Origin: an uncultured Prevotella sp.
GTDB lineage: Bacteria > Bacteroidota > Bacteroidia > Bacteroidales > Bacteroidaceae
Direction: 5' to 3'
DNA length: 6,767 nt
NCBI GenBank assembly: GCA_937889855.1
Contig: CALBYK010000024.1
Coordinates: forward strand, 1-6,767
The notes under the pieces are model-generated. The model was not told where the DNA came from, searched no databases, and saw nothing but the letters and a program-made list of their open reading frames with translations. Within the stretch, counting starts at the first letter, position 1. Every line of letters begins with the position of its first letter. Below, piece by piece: positions 1-5,903 of this stretch. A program made the translations under genes and the position numbers.

Positions 1-920
1 GCCTCCATATTGATAGATAAGGATAAGCTATTACTTACTGACATAAGTTTAGCATCAGGTGCTACTCCGACTACTTGGATTCCATTGTTTCGTACAGCAG
101 CGACAATCCCTGCACAGTGTGTGCCGTGAGAACCGTACACTTTACTTGGTGAGGTATTTGTCTCTGTATCGTAACTTTGATTAAATATATTATCTTTCAA
201 ATCTTGATGATGCAAATCAATACCTTGATCAACAATTGCAACTTTGACACCTCGGCCTGTGGCATAGCTCCAAGCTTGACTCAAAGAAATGTCAATCCCA
301 TCATACTTGGAATTATATACCCCCCACTGCTCATACACGTCTGGATCATATGAGATTTCAATCGCTTCAAACGAGAAACTAGGAAAAGCAGATTCAAATT
401 TCCCTGTCTCGTAAATAGAATTGGCAATATCCACAGAATTTTGTCCTACAGTTTCCCTTACCCTTAGATTGTACCACAACGGCATAAACTGGTTTTGCTC
501 AATTATTTCACATCCTTTCTGCTGTGCTATTGCCTGAAGCGACGAATAATCATCAGCTGATTTCAGTTTAACATTGATATACCCATTAGGAATCAGGTCG
601 TTACCATTCTCAGACTTATAACAAGTTTGGATGTTGATTGATGCAGATGCACTTGTAGCAATAACCTTACTGATAGTGGTGTATGAAGCCAGTTCATACA
701 CCTCGATATTACTACGTGTGTCAGAGATAGTATTGACAAGAGTAAGTCCATTGAATCGAGAAAGGGTTATATTCTCCGATTTTGGAGAAATTGACACTAT
801 TTTCCTCACATCCTCGTCCAATGGTATTTTAACACCATGATAGTAGTAATAATTATCTTGTGCCGACAAAGAAGCCGGCAAGAAAAAAGCAGCTGCCACA
901 AAAGTGATGAACTTCTTCAT
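1..920 (-). CDS. S8 family (subtilisin-like) serine peptidase, N-terminal 306 residues, cut by the window edge
   Basis: This gene encodes a secreted subtilase; it has no stop in the window, so the C-terminal part is missing. The frame is open for 306 codons from the ATG at 920. Residues 1-20 form a signal peptide (MKKFITFVAAAFFLPASLSA, then Gln). Residues 21 to about 195 look like a propeptide, which in this family folds the enzyme and keeps it inactive. A QWG motif near residue 200 marks the start of the catalytic domain. The catalytic Asp is D231 in AIVDQGID, and the catalytic His is H265 in GSHGTHCAG. Their spacing of 34 residues is close to that in subtilisin. The catalytic Ser and any sorting domain lie outside the window. 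The ATG is 8 nt after the stop of the preceding gene, which supports co-transcription. The family call is secure; the substrate is unknown. Confidence 0.93.
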   Translation of the reverse strand, partial: MKKFITFVAAAFFLPASLSAQDNYYYYHGVKIPLDEDVRKIVSISPKSENITLSRFNGLTLVNTISDTRSNIEVYELASYTTISKVIATSASASINIQTCYKSENGNDLIPNGYINVKLKSADDYSSLQAIAQQKGCEIIEQNQFMPLWYNLRVRETVGQNSVDIANSIYETGKFESAFPSFSFEAIEISYDPDVYEQWGVYNSKYDGIDISLSQAWSYATGRGVKVAIVDQGIDLHHQDLKDNIFNQSYDTETNTSPSKVYGSHGTHCAGIVAAVRNNGIQVVGVAPDAKLMSVSNSLSLSINME

Positions 921-928
921 AATGTACA

Positions 929-1897
929 CTATTTGATGATTATTTTTTGAGTTGCAATTAATTTCCCGTTATTGGAATACGAGACTATGTATATGGCTGC
1001 AACCAGTTCAGGCAAATTACAAATACCATTCATGACAGGGCCCGAGTATACAATACGTCCTGACGTGTCACATACCGTTATCATCCCTTCTGAATTATTA
1101 CCATATATTTGAATACTTCCATTGTGGTAAATCATTGCAGTGGAGCGGCTGTCATACACCACATTTTTATTTCCCGTCTCACATGGATTTACAACAGCAC
1201 GGACATTGTTGAAATATGCTTTTCTTGACGCATCGATTTGCAATCCTCCGTATTGCACATTAATTACCTTAGCACGATTGCTCGGTTCTACAGGTCGGCC
1301 ATTGTATCCGTTTTCGGGATTTTCAATTCCACTCCAATAAAAACTGCCATCGCCATCAAAAGGATCCGGCTCGTCATACCATAATCCGCCACTACATACG
1401 GGAAGAAATATACTATGCTCGTTTGGTCCATAAATGCGGCATCCTTTGACACCATTTTCCGTAGTCCATCTATTCCAGCACAACATTCTGAGTTCGTATA
1501 GCTCATCGCTATTTGGAAGTCGCCATCCGTTTCCCCATTGATGTCGTGCCGCATCATATTCTGTTCCACATATGTCATCACCTATATCCTCAAGGACAGC
1601 CCATGAGCCGTTTTCCGGATCGTATTCATATCTAATGAAAAACTTATAGTTTTCCCATGTATAATTCTCTTTCGGCTCCACCTCACCCCATGCAAATAAA
1701 GTTCCACGTTCGTATGGTGAAGTTGCTCCTATATTATATGTCGCCCACAAGGTACCACTCGGAAGACCAAGATCCACATATTCATGTCCTCCAATAATCC
1801 CATCTGGCTCACTTGGAGCAGGAGGTTGTATTTCGTCCGCAAAACTGTTTATTGCCAAACAAGCAAAAAAAGTAATTAAATAATTTTTCATATTCAT
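929..1897 (-). CDS. Secreted Fib_succ_major/DUF1566-type protein with T9SS-like C-terminal domain
   Basis: The product is a predicted secreted or surface protein of 322 residues. Its signal peptide is about 20 residues long, ending NSFA before DE. Residues 38 to about 240 match the pattern of the Fib_succ_major (DUF1566-like) domain. The matching motifs are EYVDLGLPSGTLWAT, FAWGE, GNGWRLPNSDEL, the YWSG block and NNVRAVV. This domain is common in Bacteroidota exported proteins and has no assigned enzymatic role. The last 65 or so residues contain SIQIYG, VCDTSGRIVYSG, AIYIVSYSNNGK and a final IIIK, which resembles a T9SS type A sorting domain. An in-frame ATG at 1939 would put a non-signal extension before the signal peptide, so I prefer 1897; 1891 is also possible. 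The gene lies 61 nt after the 549-aa gene and 8 nt before the protease. A ligand-binding or adhesive role is inference only. Confidence 0.85.
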   Translation of the reverse strand: MNMKNYLITFFACLAINSFADEIQPPAPSEPDGIIGGHEYVDLGLPSGTLWATYNIGATSPYERGTLFAWGEVEPKENYTWENYKFFIRYEYDPENGSWAVLEDIGDDICGTEYDAARHQWGNGWRLPNSDELYELRMLCWNRWTTENGVKGCRIYGPNEHSIFLPVCSGGLWYDEPDPFDGDGSFYWSGIENPENGYNGRPVEPSNRAKVINVQYGGLQIDASRKAYFNNVRAVVNPCETGNKNVVYDSRSTAMIYHNGSIQIYGNNSEGMITVCDTSGRIVYSGPVMNGICNLPELVAAIYIVSYSNNGKLIATQKIIIK

Positions 1898-1958
1898 GTA
1901 ATGTTTTTTTATAAGAAACCGGTCTAAAAGAATAGACATACATATTTCAAATTTATTA

Positions 1959-3608
1959 TTATTTTATAGCAATCTTCTTAGAAGTGACACCATTTGCCGT
2001 TTCAACGCACACGATATATATTCCTGATTGAGTCATATTTAGTGCAGATGTCTGTATGATGGCAGTTGAGCCTTCTACATTTATAAAGCCAATACAGTTA
2101 CCATCCAGTCCATATAGCGAAACCCTTTTAATCTCATCGTTTGCTGAGATTGTGATAACTCCATTGATGTTTTCAGGACCGACAATGCGAACAGATTCGT
2201 CTAATGTTGAAGGGGTTTGCATACCAGTAGCAGCTGAGCCTTTGGTCCTCGCTCTTGTTTTAGCTACAGATGGAGAAGCACCTTCAGACACACGAGCAAT
2301 AATATTGCATCGCGATACTGGATTTGAAGAACTATAATTGCTTACACTTATCCCTGATGTCCTCATTAAATATTTCTGAGAAATATATGAATCCCACTCA
2401 GACAGATTATACTGTTTTATTTTTTTACTTGGTCCATCATCATTGAATCCGACTATTCTGTCGTTATCTGCCCCATGAATAAAAAGATAAGGGTCGTCTG
2501 TGCCAAAATTATTACAGCAAGTCATTGTTGCATATGCATTACCGTCCGCAGGAATCTGACAATCCAAACATGAAAGAGTTATCGGTGTGTTCTCGTAATA
2601 GTATGCTCCATTAACATTGACATCCGCAACTGACGACCCTCCACTTACAGCATGTCGTACCCTTACAAGATATTGGCCTGTTTTTGGAATGGTCAATTTG
2701 GCTGTTGCAACCTGCATAGATGAATTCAGCGTTTTTTCAGAAGGATAAACATAGCTAAGACCCTGCATTTCTTCCGAAGTCGCAGGTGTGTATAAGAGGC
2801 GATATTTTACTTGCGGTAGAGATGTTCCAGGGTATATAATTGCTGGAACTGATTTTTTTTCGCCAATAGTATCGTGAATGCTTGCTTTTGTTGTGTTTAA
2901 ATTGAAATTTTTTGGAGCCGAACCATAATACACGACATCTATCTTATGTGGTGCCAAACTTGACGATGTTATAAATATTTCCTGTCCCTGTGTAAAACTA
3001 AAAGTTTTATAAAACGTGTAGTTCAAAGGCACATTTGAATAATGCGCGATACCTACGGCTGTTGCATCGCTTGCATACATTGACATTTCTTCTTGTGCGG
3101 GAATATCATAAGAGACACCATGCAAAGCATCCTCAAGAAATTTCTCGTAAGCATCAGACGAGAAAGTTGCTTCTGAACCATTCGCTGCAACTTTAATGGT
3201 CTCGACTTCTGGAAATTCCGGAGCATGTGCCGCTACTGTAATTACATTAGTCCCCTCTTTGAGTTCGAGTGTTTCGTTGCCATTCACGTGGGCAGCCTGC
3301 CAGTTACCAAATGAAGGATTTATTGTACCAACGTACATATCGTTCACAAACACCATGAACGCGGTGTAGTTGTTGTTGGCATATTTGGCAGGAAGAAGCC
3401 AAAATTCGGTGTAGTAGCTCCCTGACTTGTAAGCATTAACCTCAAAACTTTTGAAATTGTAAATACCGTCTGTGGATTCGGACATACCCAAAATGGGGAT
3501 AACTGCGGTTGGGGACGCCTCCTCAAGCACTTGTGCGCCCACGGCCTGCACATTCGTTGTAGCAAGTACTATACATGCGACAACCATTAGTAAACGTTTC
3601 ATTCTCAT
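1959..3608 (-). CDS. Secreted 549-aa protein of unknown function with T9SS-like C-terminal sorting domain
   Basis: I do not recognise a named family for the whole protein. Residues 1 to about 22-25 are a signal peptide (TTNVQA or AVGA cleavage). Residues 43-141 read as a compact beta-rich domain with YYTEFWLLPAKY, VFVNDMYVGTINP, GNWQ, LKEGTNVITV and HAPEFPEVETIKV. I recall similar sequences in Bacteroidota secreted proteins but cannot verify this here. Residues about 305-440 resemble beta-sandwich pre-peptidase C-terminal (PPC-like) modules, with GQYLVRVRHA and DPYLFIHGADNDRIVGFNDD. This stretch also has a cysteine cluster (C347, C350, C364, C365). Residues about 443-467 are a Ser/Thr/Ala-rich linker. 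Residues about 472-549 look like a T9SS type A sorting domain (VSLYGLDGN, SGIYIVCVE, final KKIAIK). It is the first gene of the probable protease operon. An accessory or substrate-binding role for the protease is inference. Confidence 0.85.
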   Translation of the reverse strand: MRMKRLLMVVACIVLATTNVQAVGAQVLEEASPTAVIPILGMSESTDGIYNFKSFEVNAYKSGSYYTEFWLLPAKYANNNYTAFMVFVNDMYVGTINPSFGNWQAAHVNGNETLELKEGTNVITVAAHAPEFPEVETIKVAANGSEATFSSDAYEKFLEDALHGVSYDIPAQEEMSMYASDATAVGIAHYSNVPLNYTFYKTFSFTQGQEIFITSSSLAPHKIDVVYYGSAPKNFNLNTTKASIHDTIGEKKSVPAIIYPGTSLPQVKYRLLYTPATSEEMQGLSYVYPSEKTLNSSMQVATAKLTIPKTGQYLVRVRHAVSGGSSVADVNVNGAYYYENTPITLSCLDCQIPADGNAYATMTCCNNFGTDDPYLFIHGADNDRIVGFNDDGPSKKIKQYNLSEWDSYISQKYLMRTSGISVSNYSSSNPVSRCNIIARVSEGASPSVAKTRARTKGSAATGMQTPSTLDESVRIVGPENINGVITISANDEIKRVSLYGLDGNCIGFINVEGSTAIIQTSALNMTQSGIYIVCVETANGVTSKKIAIK

Positions 3609-3712
3609 TGTAATTGTTTTTGGTTAATTTATAGTTTTTTATTCGCGCCTAATGTAAAAATATGACTGTATAGAAATCAAAGATGTCAAATAGGTTTCTT
3701 CAAAATACAAGG

Positions 3713-3720
3713 CAAATCTA
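3713..3720 (-). promoter_or_regulatory. Candidate -7 box of the secreted-protease operon
   Basis: Read on the minus strand this is TAGATTTG, a full match to the Bacteroidota -7 pattern TAnnTTTG. About 20 nt upstream is only TTTT where TTTG would be expected. It would give a 5' leader of roughly 100 nt before the ATG at 3608. No other match to the -7 pattern lies closer to the gene. The surrounding DNA is very AT-rich, so chance matches are possible. Confidence 0.35.
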
Positions 3721-3841
3721 ATGTGTTGCAATATAGTAATAAAATATAATATTAACAATGTTTTTATTACAGAATCAACTTCTTTTTAGTATATTTAACG
3801 AAAAGACACACGGCGGAGGTTAACCATTCAACGATTGTGCT

Positions 3842-3871
3842 TATAGACGATTATCCATGTAATCGTCTATA
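3842..3871. terminator. Perfect 12-bp inverted repeat, possible terminator or operator
   Basis: The arms 3842-3853 (TATAGACGATTA) and 3860-3871 are exact reverse complements around a 6-nt loop. A perfect 12-bp match is unlikely by chance in a gap this size. No U-tract follows on either strand, so it is not a classical intrinsic terminator. It could be a bidirectional terminator, a transcript-stabilising hairpin or a binding site for a dimeric regulator. Confidence 0.45.
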
Positions 3872-3905
3872 TGGCATATTGAGCGATAAATGTGTGAATT
3901 TCCAA

Positions 3906-3943
3906 TAGCAGACAAAGAACATACAGATATTCCTTGTCTGCTA
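3906..3943. terminator. Hairpin with 10-bp perfect stem plus 3 bp, possible terminator
   Basis: The arms 3906-3915 (TAGCAGACAA) and 3934-3943 pair perfectly. After one mismatch, 3 more base pairs form and leave a 10-nt loop. It lies about 160 nt past the stop of the purF-like gene and 34 nt from the 12-bp hairpin. There is no long U-tract on either side, so a terminator role is plausible but unproven. Confidence 0.4.
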
Positions 3944-3979
3944 ATTTAAGGCATATTTACAACTTTGTTTGTGGTTATT

Positions 3980-3987
3980 CAAAGATA
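3980..3987 (-). promoter_or_regulatory. Promoter-like -7 box between genes
   Basis: On the minus strand this reads TATCTTTG, a full TAnnTTTG match. No TTTG is seen at the expected -33 distance. A transcript from here would begin near 3973 and run through both strong hairpins, well ahead of the ATG at 3608. It could be an extra promoter of the operon, the start of a small RNA, or a chance match. Confidence 0.25.
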
Positions 3988-4057
3988 CAAATATTCAGCA
4001 GTTTTCTTTTTATTATTTCGTCATGTTGTCACTCGAAATACCGGAAGAGCCTAATGT

Positions 4058-4079
4058 ATTTATTTTGCAGAAAATAAAT
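4058..4079. terminator. AT-only 9-bp hairpin just after the purF-like stop
   Basis: The sequence ATTTATTTT, loop GCAG, AAAATAAAT forms a 9-bp stem made only of A-T pairs. It begins 25 nt beyond the stop codon at 4105. Its position suits a transcript end, but the stem is weak and no U-tract follows in the minus direction. Confidence 0.25.
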
Positions 4080-4104
4080 TATCTGTGCCAAATTGTCCCA
4101 TTGC

Positions 4105-5538
4105 TCACTCGTCTGCCTGCTCCTCAAGCGTGTACTTGCTTGAACCGTCAAAGCAGTGGGTGCACACTTTGCACTTAGGCAGGCCGATGGCCTTGATGAG
4201 CTGCTCTATGGTGTTGAACTTGAGTGACGTGAGACCGAGTTGGCGGCGTATCTCCTCCACCATGCGCTTGTACTGAGGCGAATCAGTTGTGGCATACTTG
4301 TCAAGGTCCTTGTTGGCGTCGCCCTCAAACTTCTCGATAATTCGCCGTGTGATTAGCTCCATGTCGCTCTTGGCAGAGGTGAAGTTGATGAACGGGCAGC
4401 CATATACAAGCGGTGGGCATGCTATGCGCATGTGAAACTCCTTCAGTCCGGCGTCAAACAATCCCTTGACGTTGTCGCGCAGCTGCGTGCCACGCACGAT
4501 TGAGTCGTCGCAGAAGAGCACCCTCTTTCCGTTTATCATGGCCTTGTTTGGAATGAGTTTCATCTTTGCAACAAGCGAGCGCATCTCTTGGTTGGACGGT
4601 GTGAACGAGCGTGGCCATGTTGGAGTGTATTTGGCTATGCAGCGCTGGTAAGGCACACCCTTTCCGGCTGCATAACCCATAGCCATGCCGGTGCCGGAGT
4701 CGGGGATGCCAGAGCAGCAGTCCACCTCCACGTCGTCAGTCTTGGCAAGGTTGAAGCCATTGGTGAAGCGGGCCTCCTCAACGTTCTTGCCCTCGTAAGT
4801 TGATGTGGGAAAGCCATAATAAACCCAAAGGAAAGAGCACACCTGCATCTTCTTGTTGGCAGGACGCCACTGTGTAAGTCCGTCGGAGTTGAGGCTCACC
4901 ACCTCGCCTGGCCCGACATTGTAGCACTCCTCGAAATCAAGATTTGGAAAAGAGGTAGACTCGCTTGACGCTGCATAAGCGCCGTCCTTCTTGCCTATAA
5001 TAATAGGTGTGCGTCCCCATGCGTCGCGGGCGCAGATGAGCGAGTCTTCTGTAAGGATGAGCATTGAGCACGAGCCCTTGATGTTGTGGTAGACATTCTC
5101 GATGCCCTCGAGGAATGTCTTGCCTTGTATAAGGAGCAAGGCTACGAGCTCCGTCTGGTTGGTGGCACTTTGTGAAAGTTCGGCAAAGTGCATGTTCTTC
5201 TCGAGTAGTTTTTTCGTGAGTTCCTCTATGTTGACGATTTTGGCCACAGTGCATATGGCAAACCGTCCGAGGTGAGAGTTGATGACAAGCGGCTGCGCGT
5301 CAGTGTCGCTTATGACGCCGATGCCGGCAGTGCTTCCCGCAAAACGGTCGAGCGTGGGCTCGAACTTGGAGCGGAAATACGAGCTTTCAAGATTGTGGAT
5401 TGACCGTACGAATCCGTTTTCCTTACTGTACATCGCCAGGCCACCGCGTCGCGTGCCGAGATGTGAGTTGTAGTCTGTTCCGTAGAAAACGTCTGCTACG
5501 CAGCTTTTCTTGGAGATAGAGCCGAAAATGCCTCCCAT
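4105..5538 (-). CDS. PurF-like amidophosphoribosyltransferase homologue lacking the glutaminase catalytic cysteine
   Basis: The 477-residue product has the length and layout of PurF, which makes 5-phosphoribosylamine from PRPP and glutamine at the first step of purine synthesis. The N-terminal half (1 to about 225) has the class II glutamine amidotransferase layout. It begins MGGIFG instead of MCGI, so the nucleophilic Cys is Gly. The Arg-containing RYxT block reads GIGVISDT (72-79), and the HNGN block reads AICTVAK (94-100). The C-terminal phosphoribosyltransferase half keeps GIPDSGT (277-283), RSFTPSNQEMR (310-320) and the PRPP loop VLFCDDSIVRGT (340-351). Cysteines 234, 381, 459 and 462 align with the 4Fe-4S ligands of Bacillus-type PurF. 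The start at 5538 sits about 34 nt after a promoter box. The gene is monocistronic as far as seen. A glutaminase-dead or ammonia-using transferase, or one with a new role, is inference; gene symbol purF is withheld for this reason. Confidence 0.88.
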   Translation of the reverse strand: MGGIFGSISKKSCVADVFYGTDYNSHLGTRRGGLAMYSKENGFVRSIHNLESSYFRSKFEPTLDRFAGSTAGIGVISDTDAQPLVINSHLGRFAICTVAKIVNIEELTKKLLEKNMHFAELSQSATNQTELVALLLIQGKTFLEGIENVYHNIKGSCSMLILTEDSLICARDAWGRTPIIIGKKDGAYAASSESTSFPNLDFEECYNVGPGEVVSLNSDGLTQWRPANKKMQVCSFLWVYYGFPTSTYEGKNVEEARFTNGFNLAKTDDVEVDCCSGIPDSGTGMAMGYAAGKGVPYQRCIAKYTPTWPRSFTPSNQEMRSLVAKMKLIPNKAMINGKRVLFCDDSIVRGTQLRDNVKGLFDAGLKEFHMRIACPPLVYGCPFINFTSAKSDMELITRRIIEKFEGDANKDLDKYATTDSPQYKRMVEEIRRQLGLTSLKFNTIEQLIKAIGLPKCKVCTHCFDGSSKYTLEEQADE

Positions 5539-5571
5539 AAAATTCTGATGTGTTTATAAAGATTTGTGGTG

Positions 5572-5579
5572 CAAAGTTA
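5572..5579 (-). promoter_or_regulatory. -7 promoter box of the purF-like gene
   Basis: On the minus strand this reads TAACTTTG followed by C, a full match to the Bacteroidota TAnnTTTG box. It lies 33 nt before the ATG at 5538, giving a leader of roughly 25-30 nt. No TTTG appears at the -33 position, so the call rests on the -7 box and its location. Confidence 0.6.
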
Positions 5580-5663
5580 CAGATATTTAGCGAGAAACGT
5601 GTTGGTTTAATCCATTTAATTGTTCTTGACTGGCTGGCCTTAGAGTTTTTTTTTCTCTTTGCC

Positions 5664-5773
5664 GTTTGTTAATTTTGTTACCAAAGCTTGATAATCATCC
5701 TACCCGGCTTTTGTAACTGTGCTACCTGTGCTTGGTAATGCAGTTACAAAGGCTTGGTAACATAGCTCTATTT
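5664..5773. repeat. Degenerate 22-bp tandem repeat array, five units, each an imperfect dyad
   Basis: Units begin at 5664, 5686, 5708, 5730 and 5752, exactly 22 bp apart. The consensus is GCTTGGTAA at unit positions 1-9 and GCTACC at 14-19, with variable bases between. Positions 3, 4, 7, 8, 9 and 16 are the same in all five units, and positions 1, 5, 14, 17 and 18 in four of five. Within a unit GGTA and TACC are reverse complements, so each unit is a small dyad. Neighbouring units also pair: TTTGTAACTG at 5710-5719 is the exact reverse complement of 5741-5750. The repeat fades at both ends. A regulator binding array or an intergenic repeat family is possible; function is unknown. Confidence 0.7.
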
Positions 5774-5834
5774 AAATTTCATAAATCCTAACCTGTCATT
5801 TTTGAAAGTCAAACCTCTTTTTTCTGCTGATTGT

Positions 5835-5865
5835 TTTGCTGATTTGCATAATTGCACTATCTTTG
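5835..5865 (+). promoter_or_regulatory. Bacteroidota-type promoter of the macroglobulin gene
   Basis: TTTG at 5835-5838 and TATCTTTG at 5858-5865 are separated by 19 nt, matching the Bacteroidota -33/-7 consensus in both boxes and spacing. Transcription would start near 5871, giving a leader of about 30 nt rich in A and C before the ATG at 5904. This is the best promoter match in the window. Confidence 0.75.
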
Positions 5866-5903
5866 TAACAGCATAAAACGAACAATACAAAACACAACAG
5901 TAT

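Larger units (their letters stand above)
3609..4104. other. Non-coding gap between the purF-like gene and the secreted operon
   Basis: No convincing coding frame is present in these 496 bases. The end nearest the purF-like gene (3842-4079) holds three inverted repeats and a -7-like box. The half nearest the secreted operon (about 3609-3800) is AT-rich leader with one promoter-like box. Both flanking genes read leftwards, so this region must terminate the purF-like transcript, start the secreted operon, or both. Confidence 0.7.
5539..5903. other. Divergent intergenic region between the purF-like and macroglobulin genes
   Basis: These 365 bases hold no gene. They contain one promoter for each flanking gene, about 280 bp apart, and between them a 22-bp tandem repeat array. 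A run of nine T at 5646-5654 adjoins the array but has no clear stem before it. Confidence 0.75.

Noticed and set aside
631..840. 69-codon plus-strand open frame
   Set aside because: It lies opposite the clearly coding subtilase propeptide, has no signal or promoter of its own, and does not look like a protein family.
1898..1939. Upstream ATG at 1939 as start of the Fib_succ_major protein
   Set aside because: It would add 14 residues (MSILLDRFLIKKHY) before the signal peptide; the ATG at 1897 places the signal peptide at the N-terminus and matches the leader style of the preceding gene.
4466..5473. Several short plus- and minus-strand frames inside the purF-like gene
   Set aside because: All are shadows of the 477-residue frame, with no start signals or recognisable products.
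5533..5538. Missing PurF cysteine as a sequencing error or frameshift
   Set aside because: The codon GGA differs from Cys codons at two positions, the frame is intact, and the other glutamine-site motifs are changed as well, so the loss is consistent across the domain.
5643..5657. Run of nine T as an intrinsic terminator
   Set aside because: No stable stem precedes it on the plus strand, and it lies between divergent genes where no plus-strand transcript would need to end.
5664..5773. 22-bp repeats as a CRISPR array
   Set aside because: The units abut without unique spacers, diverge from each other, and no cas gene is nearby.
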